The notes under the pieces are model-generated. The model did not search any database. It was not told the DNA's origin and saw only the letters and a program-made list of their open reading frames with translations. Below are positions 10,771 through 21,886 of a DNA stretch of 64,000 nt, piece after piece; the stretch's first letter is position 1; each line of letters begins with the position of its first letter. Location of the stretch: NCBI GenBank assembly GCA_022578605.1, contig MU394129.1, forward strand, positions 62,001-126,000. The letters run 5' to 3'. The position numbers and the translations under genes were made by a program. Origin of the DNA: Camillea tinctor. Its lineage: Eukaryota; Ascomycota; Sordariomycetes; Xylariales; Xylariaceae.

Positions 10771-12432
10771 ATGTTCATCATGAACGGGGGAATATCCAAG
10801 GCGCGCACCCGTCGCCCCCGTGTCAACCTGTCCAAGGCCCTACAAGAAACGCTGCTAGCGGCTATTACGGACCCCAGTGCAGGTATGAATGTCTACAGCT
10901 TCCTGCGTATGTGGGCAGAGAGGAGTCGTGCTGATTCATCACGTACAGAACTTCTTCAGGGTCCCAGAGACCAACGTCTAGTAGATGGAGACATCTCCCT
11001 AGACGCGCCTTTGCAGTCTAAGAAAAGGCCGCTGGACGACGTGACTTCGGACATCGATCCGCTACCCGCGAAAAGAGCCCGATTGGCACAGACGGACACG
11101 CAACAGCCTAGAGTTGAGCAAGAGACAGCAGAGCAAGAGACAACCCTACAGCACCCAACACTACAGCACCCAAAGCCTAGGTCTCCCAAGTATCCGTACG
11201 CCTCATTCCTCCGTGACTTTGTCGAGCCTGTTCCAGATCCGCACTCCACATTTGTCACCAGCTTCGTTTCCGAGTGGCTCGAGTCCGTTGGCTCGGACCG
11301 AGAGAAACGCTGCCGGTCGGACAGCCATCTGCACTACGGCGATCTTCTTTCGCGACAACTTACAAGATCGGCGCCGGAAATGGGTAAAACCAAGGACCCC
11401 GATGGTCCTACGCTACCGGCGACGCCGACTACTACAGGGTTGCGGGCCTATAGACTCAGTACAATCAGTCGATTCTCTGATGCCAACGCATCTAAGTCTT
11501 CTAGCCCAGTCGGTGTTCGAGATCGATTGTACCGTCAGCATAATTTGGCATTAAACCACATCTACATCCAGCGCTCTCGTTCCAAGCTGCCCCCTAGCGT
11601 CGCTGAAGAAATCGAGAATACGTTGCACGCCAAGCGGGGCTCCCCCGAGCTCACGGCCGAGGAAATGGAGGGGATTATGGACCGGCTGGACGATTTCACA
11701 GCAGATGGATGCGATGAAGGTGAAGTGGCAGACTTCCTTAACGATAGCATATTCCCCAACCCGAGGGCTGACCGGGTTTTTGGGTCTGCTACGGGTTTGA
11801 TGAGCAGCTCCCATGCTCTCGTGTCGCAGCATCTCGTTCCCTCCAATAATGTTCGGTTCAAAGTGACCCAACCCAAACCAGGCAAATTATATGGATACTC
11901 GGGAGACCTCAATGTGCCATTTACAGAATCACAGATCGTAACTCAATCCATTCTCGATCCACGGATTCCCTCCTATCCAGCGGCCACATCAAATGGTCTT
12001 CGGTTTCCCTTCTTTGCCATTGAATTCAAAGCTGCCGGAGGTGCTCGAGGTGACCTGTGGGTTGCCACAAATCAGTGTGCAGGTGCTTCATCAGCTTGCC
12101 TCAATGCCGTCGACCGACTGAATACTTTGCTTCGAGAATATGGAAGCAAGCAAAGTGTTGATAACTTATCCTACAGTATAGCTGTGGATAACAATACCGC
12201 CCAGTTATTTATATCATGGAAAGAGGGTGATCTGAACTGTTACCTGCAACGGGTCGGTGTTTTTCTCTTGGCCTCTCCAGAAGATTTTAAGGAATTTCGC
12301 AAACAGGTTCGAAACATCCTCGATTGGGGGAAGGATACTCGCTTAACACAGATCAAAATAGCATTGGATACCATCCTTGATGAAGACATGAAGAAGGTTG
12401 CGAGGGATGCAAAGGCCTGTAAAAGCAGCTAA
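10771..12432 (+). CDS. Hypothetical protein with DUF7924-like (PD-(D/E)XK-like) C-terminal domain
   Basis: A single open frame of 553 aa. Residues 1-150 are low-complexity and charged, with small internal repeats (TLQHPTLQHP) and a basic RTRRPR stretch. The C-terminal half holds RFPFFAIEFKAAGG, GDLWVATNQCAGAS and NAVDRLN, and resembles the fungal DUF7924 family, whose E-x-K strand (here IEFK) suggests a restriction-endonuclease-like fold. As I recall the family, an Asp precedes the LYGY segment; here it reads PKPGKLYGY, so the first acidic position may be altered. The frame stays open upstream of the ATG for about 90 nt (encoding EIDALAAFHAADLARKAVS), so the true start may be in an upstream exon. 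No biosynthetic role is apparent; it is probably a bystander inside the cluster. The family call comes from memory and is moderate. Confidence 0.7.
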   Translation: MFIMNGGISKARTRRPRVNLSKALQETLLAAITDPSAGMNVYSFLRMWAERSRADSSRTELLQGPRDQRLVDGDISLDAPLQSKKRPLDDVTSDIDPLPAKRARLAQTDTQQPRVEQETAEQETTLQHPTLQHPKPRSPKYPYASFLRDFVEPVPDPHSTFVTSFVSEWLESVGSDREKRCRSDSHLHYGDLLSRQLTRSAPEMGKTKDPDGPTLPATPTTTGLRAYRLSTISRFSDANASKSSSPVGVRDRLYRQHNLALNHIYIQRSRSKLPPSVAEEIENTLHAKRGSPELTAEEMEGIMDRLDDFTADGCDEGEVADFLNDSIFPNPRADRVFGSATGLMSSSHALVSQHLVPSNNVRFKVTQPKPGKLYGYSGDLNVPFTESQIVTQSILDPRIPSYPAATSNGLRFPFFAIEFKAAGGARGDLWVATNQCAGASSACLNAVDRLNTLLREYGSKQSVDNLSYSIAVDNNTAQLFISWKEGDLNCYLQRVGVFLLASPEDFKEFRKQVRNILDWGKDTRLTQIKIALDTILDEDMKKVARDAKACKSS

Positions 12433-13460
12433 CTTAACATAGCTTACGCTTTACTTAATACTGAATGAATGACTATATTGCCATGGGAATGGATGGATGA
12501 GAAACTAAGTGTCTCGCCGACCAAATGTCGACAATAGAAAGATTATATAACCCTTAGTTGCCTTAGGCAACTAAGGTTCCTAGTTCCCTTAATCCCCACA
12601 ACAGCATGAAAGTAGACTTATGCAGTATTGGAGTAACCAGAACCGTGAAACAAAGCAAAGCATACAATGTCATTACGAACATCGTGCATGGTGTCTATAG
12701 TACTATAAAGTTTGATAACACTACTTATAAGATAGGTAGTAAGTAAGGTCTCAAGATAGCAAGTTTGAATACTTTGAATATTGATGTAGTCACACGTTGA
12801 CCGAATATAAAACAGCAGTTTTCCCCCAATTAACAATGCGCTGGGATTATGCAGGGTTGCGTAGAGTTAGGTCAACATTCCGGGGGACGTATGCGGTCCG
12901 AGTCTCACGATGATGTGAGGTAGGGCGGGAGGGGAGGGATCTAAAGCAAAATGTCCCATATGTTTAGATAGAAAACCTCAGTGTTGTCCAATAAAGAGAA
13001 GACACCCTACTTAGAAATGAAGGCAGACAATAAGCACACTATTTCCAACCCGAAACTCAAATTCTAGCTGACGTGCTAGCAAGGGATAATCAATATTAGG
13101 CTCGGTGGTTAGTTATCTAACTCTCTCCGATGAATGGCGGACTTTGACAAGAACATTTAGCTGTGCCTAGCATGTATTTAAGAAACCATCTACTGGAGTA
13201 TCAATTCCATTCTAACGAGGCGAAGCGACTATATGGTAAAGAGATAAGAGAGAGAGAAAAAAGAAACGCTGTATAAGGTATTTATATATGTAGCCTTCTT
13301 AGACAATAGACTCGAGATTTGTGTGCATATCATGCACAAGTAAATGGTTGCGCCCCTCCGGTAAGTAACCCTAGGAAAAGACTGCCCGTCCCAAGAACAA
13401 CCACAACGTCTAGGAAAACGATACACTAGATATTCAGAACGCCGAAATCCTCTAGACCGC
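12433..13460. other. Intergenic region between convergent genes
   Basis: About 1 kb of AT-rich DNA between the DUF7924-like gene and the minus-strand SDR. Apart from the 25-bp palindrome at 12552..12576 I see no gene or repeat. The short open frames at 12618..12836 and 13229..13477 lack protein character; the second overlaps the terminal exon of the SDR. Confidence 0.5.
12552..12576. terminator. 25-bp perfect palindrome downstream of the DUF7924-like gene
   Basis: A 12-bp arm, one central base and the exact reverse complement lie 120 nt after the stop codon. It could form a hairpin in the 3' UTR or bind a dimeric protein. A terminator role is only a guess, because eukaryotic 3' ends do not need hairpins. 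Confidence 0.3.
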
Positions 13461-14572
13461 CTAAGGCAGCTCTGCACCCGCCGGGCCCAGCTCCTTCATC
13501 GTCTCGTCCACCAGTATGTCTCCGAGCTTCTTTCCCTGCTCCGTGTAGAACAGCGGGGGGAACCTACCAGCTGTTAGTTTAAAAGAAGAGTCTCATCATA
13601 GGGAAGTCGGGGAAAATGAAACAAAATAGGATGAGATGAGTGGGATGCAACTTACGGTTTGACGGTCCACTCGCTGAAGAAGCGGCCGTGGGTCTCGGGC
13701 CCGCGCGTCAAGGCGGCGTCGAGGTAATTCGTGGCGCCGGTCTCGGGCGACCGCGCGAGGAAGTACTGCGCCACGCTGAAGATCTTGCGCGCGATGACGG
13801 GGCCGTCGTGGCCCAGCCCCGTGCCCTTGGTCATGCCGGGGTTGGGCATGTTGAGCAGCACGTCGGCGGGGTCGACCAGCGCGGCGAGCCGCGCGAAGAA
13901 GAACATCAGGATCAGCTTGGAGTTGGCGTACGCGGAGATGACGCCGTACGTCTTGGCGTTGTCGAACTGCGCCAGCACGGGCGCCTCGGGCTTCAGGTTC
14001 GCGCCGCTGTACGCCGTGTCCGAGCCCACGATGCTGATGGTCGGCGGGCGCGAGGCGCTGCTGATGCTGGCGGCTTTCTTGGCCCGCAGCACGGGGATGA
14101 GCAGCATGGTTAGGTAGACGGTGGAGAGGTAGTTGACCTGCAGCGTGGTCTCGTGGCCGGTGCTCTTGGTTACGGTGTAGTTGGACAGCATGACACCGGC
14201 GTTGAGAATAACGGCGTTTATGCAGGGCAGGGTGTCGCACTTCTCTACGAAAGCGCGGATGGAGTCGTAGGATTCCATGTCGAGAATCCAAACGGACACT
14301 TCAGCGCCGGGGAAGTCTTTGCGCAGTTGCTCTGCCACAGCGTCGCCTTTGGCTTGCGACCGAACGGCCATGACGAGATGGGAGAGTTTAAGGCCCAGCA
14401 GCTGGCGAGCGGCAGACAGACCTAGCCCAACATTGCTTCCGGTAACGATAGCGGTCTGGCCTGTGAGGTTGAGGTCGTCAGATAGAGGAACCGGTGTGGT
14501 GCGCTGGCGGCGAAGGAAGCCTTTGAAGGTGGCCTCGAATGCAGCGTCCTTTTCAATACTAGACCCGTCCAT
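13461..14572 (-). CDS. Short-chain dehydrogenase/reductase, retinol-dehydrogenase-like
   Basis: Exon 1 is 13656..14572 and exon 2 is 13461..13563, joined by a 92-nt intron (GTAAGT donor, GTAG acceptor), giving 339 aa. I chose the ATG at 14572 because its context (GTCACCATGG) is strong; an in-frame ATG at 14614 would add 14 residues. Motifs are TGSNVGLG (44-51), NAG (from about 123), Ser183 (IVGSD), and Tyr214/Lys218 (YANSK). The terminal exon encodes a PFPPLFYTEQGKKLGD tail. The wide Ser-Tyr spacing and the layout match fungal retinol-dehydrogenase/WW-oxidoreductase-like SDRs. Codon use is markedly GC-rich. It is the third distinct SDR subfamily in the cluster, probably acting on an alcohol or aldehyde of the pathway (inference). 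Confidence 0.92.
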
Positions 14573-17500
14573 GGTGACTGATTGACGATTCGCTCCTTTC
14601 TTTGCTTTTTTCATGTGTGTAGATGTATAAGTGTGGAAATGTAGAAGTGTGTAAGTGTGTAAGTATAAATTGAGACTTGTTTAAAAGATCAAGTTATTGT
14701 TGATGTTGCAACAGTTACACTACGTCTGTTTGCTAGGGTGGGATAAGGAATGGGAATAGTTAAGTACTAATAGTAATGACTCGGGATTTGTAATGGAGGG
14801 GAATATAGGAAATAGTACTAAGTAAATATGGTGGGAGAGAACAAAGATACGGTACAAAGATGCTGTGCCTCAGACCGGCAGCTCAACTTACTTACAGGCG
14901 GCATCCTACAAGTACTATTTATGTATATATGTAAGGGCTGGTAAGGGTTGGTACCTAAGACATGTATCATCCATGTATGTATGTACAGGTATGTAGGTAT
15001 GTAAGCGCTGGCACCGACAAAAGACCCCCCTTAAAAAAAGAACGGATAACTTTAATGCGCCAACTCGCCTCCGCCGCAGAAATGCCTAAAATCCCTTTTC
15101 TGGGGTATATTATCGGTCGGGCAGCCGGCTGAACAGGGAATCCGATCCCTGATTGGCATTTCATTTGTCAGCGCGGAGAATTGCGGTGTTAAGTACTTGC
15201 GTCTGACATGACGGAAAGCTACAGGATTTCCTTAGTGCCACTGCCAAACCTTATAGGTTACTACCTACCTAGGTAGCTACTAGTACTCATACCTAAGCTG
15301 TTTGCCTGTGGTGGCTGCAATCGAATTTCATTAGAGTTACGCAAGAAAGAGTTTCTGTTCCAATAGTAAGTCCTCACTGCCGGCGACGGCTTTTAAGTCC
15401 AGTCCGTGTGGCTGAAAGCCCCTCGTTCCAGCTCCAACTTCTATCGCCGTGCCGCCGGGTAGTGCTTAGATAGCAACCGCCAAGCCAACAAGAATAGGTT
15501 CGAGCTTATAACAAACAACTACCAATTAGTAAATTCCAATTTGTGTTGACTTCAACGAATTCATTAATAATGATGAAAAGAAGAGAATGGGGGCCGTAGT
15601 TAGTGGCCACGAGGGAATTTGAAGTCTTGTAAGCTTGTTAACGGTTAACCAACATGGCTATGACTAAACGTAGGTACTCACCTTAGATACGTGCTTACAG
15701 ACTCAACCTACCCCTAAGTTACACCTGACGCATCAGTTGCAAAGCCGACAATAACTTGTATTGGAAATTATGAGAAGGAGTCCCATAAGGGCGATATAAA
15801 ACAGTTAACATCTTCGTGGTTGTAAAGTACGAGTCAGGGCCGTCCGGGCTCGTAAGGGCTTATAAGTTTGATATAGTCCATTCTGATCACGGATCATGGT
15901 TTCAATTGTATCACTTTCATCATTCTAGTATTCTGAGGGTGCTTTTTGGATTTTTCTACAGAAGTCTGATAGCCGAGGCAAAGTCGATGTCGTAAGGTGC
16001 CAATAATAATGTAGGTAATCACTAGGTATGTTGTTATGTGAGGGATCTAAAACATTAATTGCATATGTCACCGTCATTTATATACAAGAAACCTCCTCGT
16101 CCCACATACCCCTTGACAGTTGATCTAGATCTTTCCGTCTATCTAGCTCCAAAAAATGCCCGTCTATGTTGTGCAGGGTGACATCCCGGGGATGGTGTCC
16201 ATGTTCGCCATGGGTCCAGTCAAGAGGCTAGAGCTGTATCAACTACATCCTATAATAGATACATTGTCATAGGTACCTCACGTGAAACATATCTCAACTA
16301 TAATAAACATCATATTAGGTTACAAGGTACTTGAGAGTATGGGCTTACCCGAGGAACAACAAGAGTATTCTTATGTATGTGTAGCCATATCATAGATAGT
16401 TGTAGTCTTAGTTACTCACATAACAATACCATCGTTACCTAAATTATTGCTGGTCCCTCATAACATCAAAGTTTCTAATATTAGGTGATAATACTTAACT
16501 AGTTGCTCATAAAACTGGCTGCAACCACTAGTAGTTGTCAATAGTGGTAGCTATCATTGACCTTATAAAAGACTAAATTGTATCCTCGGCTCTCCTGTGG
16601 TCAGTGACCCTGCAACATCCACTAATTCCTCTCTAAACATCTTATGTATTTGATCGCCAACAACGGTTATTGTCGCTGTTACTTACGGTGCGTTGTAGAA
16701 ATAAATTTATAACACTATATATACTCCAGACTATCCATCTTCTGGATTCTATATAATCTAGAAATCCTTAACTCATTCCAACCCCACAAAATACATGATA
16801 CATGCTGTAACATCTTTTTTTTTTTAGCGGTCCTTCTTGTCACGATGCCCCTGAATATCGTGGTACTTGCTTCAAAGAGGGTCCTATATATCTATTAGCC
16901 AGAAAGCCCTTAAGGCGTTAGAAGAAACACAACCGCAAAATAAACTCAATAAAGAACGAAAAGAGATTGTTACATAGTATAGGGCTACAGAAATAGAGAA
17001 AACAGCAATTCTTATAACATAAGGCTCAGACTTCATTGCAAAGCTCATCCTGTTATCATTCTTCCAGATCCTTCCAAGCTGGTGATACCCAACCGAGTTC
17101 ACTCGATCTATCATTGCAAGGCATCATATTCCATCACCGAAACGACTGTTATTTCTGACAGAAGCAATTATACCCTTTGTTGCAATGAAGAAAAATTTAT
17201 GAAAGCTAAAACAACCTTTATAAAGAGAACTAACTAATGTGACAGTTAAATGGATAAGCGACTAAACAGAGTAAAGTAGCACTAATATATACGGAGTCAA
17301 TGGAAGGCCTTTATCATAATCATTAATATAACCTTCAATAACTATTTAAGTCAGGTGGATGGGGTCTACATTTGATATTGCCTACCAATATCGTACTCTG
17401 CCTTCCTGTGCTAGATGTAGAATCACAACGTAGTCCATGAAAGGTGAGGTAGGTTATGATGTACTAAGTTTCCAAAGTATATCGTTAAACACGCTTACAC

Positions 17501-17833
17501 TACACAATATCGTTTACTTAATGTCAGTATTAGTGTAGATTTTAATAACCACGAAGGTATCTTTATGATCCCTCACTCTGTACTATTGAAGTTCTAGGCA
17601 CTTCAAACCTTCATTTACCAATATATGCTAGCAACGAGAACAACTGAAAACAGCCTGGTTACCTACATTTACCATCACTTCATATCAACAAGTCCCTTTC
17701 CCCTTAGCAAGTCTCCTGATGCCATTCATAGATAGGTAGAGTACGAGGAAATCGTTCAGATTCTAAAGGTCTTTTTCATTCCATTCTATCGTACGTTTCT
17801 ATCTCACAACACACCCCCACCAACAGCCATCTC
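14573..17833. other. Long AT-rich intergenic region
   Basis: About 3.3 kb without a supported gene. It contains TATGTAGG/CTACCTAGG elements at about 14960-15000 and 15258-15290, a T9 run near 16817 and an ACGGAGTCA motif at 17291..17299. A 43-codon coding-like stretch lies on the minus strand at 15337..15465 (see findings). The small frames at 14967..15164 and 16884..17114 look random. Confidence 0.55.
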
Positions 17834-18592
17834 CTACTCCGTCTTATTCGCGCCCTCGCCCTCCTTATACTCCGCATACTCCTTCATCAGCTCGCCGACA
17901 TCGAACTCGAGCGCCTTGCCGTTCACAACGATGGGCTTCACGTCGAGCATGAAGAACAGGATGCGCGCGGGCTTGTCCTGCGACACGTTGCGCCACTTGT
18001 GCATAGCGCCGCGGTTGATCGACACGTCGCCGGGGCGCAGGACGCGCTTCTCGCCGCTGCCGAGGCTGAGCTCGATCTCGCCCTCGCAGACGGTCGCGAT
18101 GCCCAGCGTCAGCGCCCGGTGCATGCCCGACGCCGCGCCGGGCGTGAAGTCGATCATCCGGACTACGCAGCCTTCGGGGATGTGGAGGGAGGGCTGGATA
18201 GGAAAATACGGTCAGTTGGGGAAGCGGAAAAGGGGGGATATCGATGGGGGATGATAACTCACTTTCTGCTTGGCGAACTCGAGGTCTGCGTCGCCCGTGA
18301 GCTCGACCGGGTTGCCTTTGCAGCTGTACATGATGTTCTGGGCGCCGAGGCCGCCGACCATGATGTCCTTGTGGTCGCCATGATCTGTCTGTTTTGCACG
18401 GAGATGTGTTAGAGAAGAGGCATATTACACTAAGAAAGCATGTAGGGGGTAGAATGGTTTGCTTACGTGGAGGAAAACGGCCTCGCCTTCGCTGTTGTGT
18501 CCGGTGATGTAGCGGTTGGGCTCACGAAGACCAGGGGCCGGGAAGCCCGTGCAGAGCTCGTGCTTGCCGGTGGTAGTAGCGGAAGTGGCCAT
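17834..18592 (-). CDS. Cupin-domain protein (soluble, paralogue of the 27.1-kb cupin)
   Basis: Three exons, 18467..18592, 18263..18388 and 17834..18193, give 203 aa. All introns fall between codons, and two exons are exactly 42 codons long. The start MATSATTTGKHELCTGFPAP is followed by RYITGHNSEGEAVFL. The single cupin barrel shows motif 1 FTPGAASGMHRAL...CEGEIEL and motif 2 LRPGDVSINRGAMHKW. Motif 1 has one His (MHR) instead of the usual H-x-H, so metal binding may be weakened or altered. The layout PGA-x-S-x-MHR...EG...SGE-x-R...GD...H-x-W-x-N matches the second cupin at 27146..27980, so the two are paralogues. Cupins accompany HR-PKS and SDRs in salicylaldehyde-type clusters. The exact reaction is unknown; a role in ring formation or tautomerisation is only inferred. 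Confidence 0.9.
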
Positions 18593-19868
18593 ATTGTGTG
18601 ATTGAGATAGCTTCTTTGTCTGAGATGAATGTAATTAAGACTAGGTTAGACAAGGACGGGTACAGTTAATGCAGATGCAGATGTAGATGTAGAAAGATTT
18701 TCGTGATTGAGCCAAAGCAGGCGGCTTTGATTGTATTTTATCCTAAACTAGATGCCTTTCACTTGGAGTCAACATGGCCGACTGGGTATAAGATTTATCA
18801 TTTTCCCGTAGTATATCTTCAAGTCTAGTATAATAGTTTATGCGACAAGCCGCCCTTGAACACGCTCTCGGAGTATGATTGACTGTACATGGTAACGGCT
18901 TACACGGCGAAGCACAGCGTAGGTGTAGTATCCGGAGAAAATACGGCTCGTCTCATCTCACGATGCCAGTTCGAAGGATGCCGCTGGTTTACGAGCCTAA
19001 GTTAATTCAATCACGTACCAAGCCACACCCTCTAAAAGTACTAAAGAATGAAGGCTGTTGAACAATAGTGCTTAGTATGAATCTAACTGATCTGCATAAT
19101 GCGGAACCGACCGAGGTGGGTCGAATCCGGAGTAGATTTACTCCAGACCCTCGCACTCGCTTGGGGGCCGCTCCGCAAGATCCACTATCTCCGAATCCTA
19201 CTGGGACTAATGTTGGGTACTTCCTAACTAGGCAGGTGGAGGATGATTTTGACCTATAGGGCTGAGCTACGCTAATCCGAATATGAAAATGATAGGCCAA
19301 GGACTAAAAAGCTTAGTAGCTCCAGCTCCCTAAATTTTTTTTTTTCATACTTCATTTTAACTACAAGAGTACGATAATTGAAAAGAAAAAGAAAATTGAT
19401 AAATAAAACTTTTTGTAAAGCTGTAAGAGCCTTTATTTGCATGATTGTTACTTCTCAATTCTTATATTATTTATTCCTTTGGGATGTTAAAGTGATATTG
19501 AGGGTACTCTTATACTACGTAGAGCAAAGTTGGCCCGTGTGGTCGAAAAACCAACCTTTTTTTGCCACCTTTGTGGTATGTTGGAACCAAATCTCTAACA
19601 CACTATAAAAGCAATAAGCTGCAGACAAGATATAATTAGATGCACACAGACGTTAGACTTGCTCCCGCGGTTCACGATATCTCTATGAGTTGTGGAAATA
19701 GTACAATTGATAGACAAAGCTAACCGAAGATTTTATTTATTTACATTCTATTGCCAAGAAACACCAATCGGAATATCATCTCACGCTAGTTACTGCGCCC
19801 CTTCCTTCCCCCGTTCTCCCCCTTTCCCCCCTCGTTAAGCGACGGAGTGGCCCCCCAGTTCTAGTCCA
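18593..19868. promoter_or_regulatory. Intergenic region 5' of the cupin gene, with CGGAGTA sites
   Basis: It contains TCGGAGTA at 18868..18875 and the palindromic CGGAGTAGATTTACTCC at 19128..19144, the near-copy of the site at 4261..4277. Small frames at 18879..19061 and 19068..19259 show no family and may be decayed DNA. The 3' half (19330-19740) is AT-rich, with T and A runs. Confidence 0.4.
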
Positions 19869-20903
19869 TCATTCACTCCGCGGTTTAACGGTGTACTCAG
19901 GATACGACGCCTTGTACCTAAATAACGATCAACTATTAGCTAAGAAACGCACAATCGAAGTCCACGTAAACGTACCCTAACAAACCCGCCGCGATCCAGT
20001 ACGCCAGGACGTGGTTCACGGCAATAAGGATGCTCATCGGGACCCAGAAGGGTGGGGTGCCGAGGGTCGACGCCTCGTAGGAGAAGAGCGCGAGCTGGAA
20101 GATCGACGGCTTCAGCCCTTCCCGGTGGCAGTCCGCCATGTAGCCCTGCAGGTTGCGCAGGAAGTTCTCGTCGAGGATGTTCTGCTTGTCCTGGGGGTTG
20201 GCCCAGCCGTGGAAGACGAGGGACTCGGTGGGTGAGGCCGACCAGAACCGATGTCTGCCATTGCAAGCCTTCTGTTAGCTAGGCAAGCCGCATCCTTGAC
20301 GCCACGAATTTAATTTCGGGTTGTATGGTATGTATGTATGATGTCGATCGGTCTTTGTGAGACAAAAGGCCTGGTTTAGCTTAACTTACCTAGTACCAGC
20401 CTTTATGCAGAGGACCCCGTCATCCTTGGTTATCGCGTGCTGTTTGTTGTCTGTAATTGCGCCCAGGACACCCGACTCCACCTGGAAATATTCGTCCTGC
20501 AAGAGATGGATATGTCTATTGCGGCAGACAGAAAGACTGTGTTAATTCTGATTCTTTGAAAAGGAAAAAAATAAAATAAAATAAAGAATCGGTTCGTGCA
20601 TAAGCGCGCGTGCGGCGCATACGTCTTTCGTGGCGTTCAGCCGTAGGAGGAACTAGGAACTACTCACAGCGGTGGACCCGATTTTCCTGCCCTAACAATC
20701 GGGTTGTCTACAAAATGCGTCTCTCTGAGGCCCCAACGACCGTCTTTCTCGTCGAGAATATCGAAGCGTGCCGCGTTTCCCGCGGTGACGAAGGATGACT
20801 GGTTTGAGATATTGGTGCGGTACTTGGGCCGCGGTGAGAGCCAGTGTTGCCAGGCCCGCACCATGGTGGAAAAAGAAGAGGGGGCTCTGGCGGCGGCCTT
20901 CAT
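19869..20903 (-). CDS. Cupin-domain protein with C-terminal transmembrane helix
   Basis: Four exons, 20668..20903, 20390..20515, 19976..20254 and 19869..19917, splice to 229 aa. The intact cupin motif 1 is PPLHIHLLQDEYF, with His80, His82 and Glu87 (H-x-H-x4-E), and His122 lies in GTRHRFW, so a metal centre looks complete, unlike the other two cupins. The junction creating HIHLLQ lies across intron 1. The C-terminal part has a hydrophobic helix at about residues 190-213 (from PFWVPMSILIAV to AAGLLG), then a short polar tail ending KPRSE, suggesting a tail-anchored protein at the ER or another membrane. The N-terminus is basic (MKAAARAPSS). It probably modifies a hydrophobic alkyl-aromatic intermediate at the membrane (inference). 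Family call firm; reaction unknown. Confidence 0.9.
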
Positions 20904-21886
20904 GGTTTCGTGTAAGGTAGTTAGTTGGAAGAGTTAACCAGAAATAATAAGCAGGCTTTGCGAAAGAACAATGCAATAAGAAAAGAAAATTCACGAGAAT
21001 GGCAAACAGAGACAGCTAGTTGATCATGAGTAGGTATTGATATTGATGACTCTGAAACTTTGTTATCCCTATAGTCCAATATATGAAGCTTTTATCCTAT
21101 GTTCGCTGTTGAAGAGGATGTTGCTGACGCCTGTGGCAGAGCTAGAAATCATATGTTGCAAGTAGTTCTGGTGGTTCGATCCGGACTATTGTTTCAGCAG
21201 CGAAGTGAGGCGTGGGATGCCGTCTTGCTAGCCAGGATCGGACTTACATAACCATGGCGATCAGTGCATGAGGCTGGCCTGATCTATAACCAGAAAGGAC
21301 TTAGGGCTGACGTTAGCAGTACGGCACAGGGGAATGTGAATGAACTGCACCTCAATATAGCATGCCAAGCTTCTGACGGGTCGTCTCTTTGGGTCGTGCT
21401 GGAGTATGAGTTGACGAGTCTGTGTTTCTTTTAGGCAGCGTCTCTAGGGTAGTCTAGTTCATATGTACAGCTGGCTCTAAAGATATTCAAAATAAGGCAG
21501 GCCATGTGAGGAGCTGAGCTTGGCTTAGAAAACTTAACAAAGAACCCACTTCAATGTAAACGAACCTATCTTCTTTACGTAGTTATCTAGGTAGCTTAGT
21601 GATTTACACAGCAACAAATATGCCTCCTTATCTTAAGCTCTCATCATAATGTACTGTAATGCTGGAAAACTGGTACTAAGCTCTCGACTGGATCGATAGT
21701 GATTCTTTAATAAAATATCATTTGAAATCTATTCTACTGTAAAAACTAAATACAATCTAGAAATAAAAGTGTACTACATACAACCCCTTTCTACTCTATA
21801 ATACAGTAGGCCTTGCATGATATTTTTAGTATCGTATCCTCTTTTGAAAGGTGATGGGGCGACTAGTCCATCTTCCCTAGGGAAAT
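20904..21886. other. Intergenic region between two minus-strand genes
   Basis: About 1 kb upstream of the membrane cupin and downstream of the FAD oxidase. The 3' part (21590-21840) is AT-rich. Sequences such as ATCCGGACT and ATCGGACTT occur near 21180-21245, but I see no palindromic site and no coding potential. Confidence 0.5.

Noticed and set aside
10595..10783. 62-codon frame overlapping the start of the DUF7924-like gene
   Set aside because: It is in another frame and lacks conserved features; the other frame over the same bases reads as a more natural N-terminal extension of the DUF7924-like protein.
18879..19259. Two small plus-strand frames between the cupin genes
   Set aside because: Each is about 60 codons, no family, and they overlap the palindromic CGGAGTA site region; treated as intergenic.
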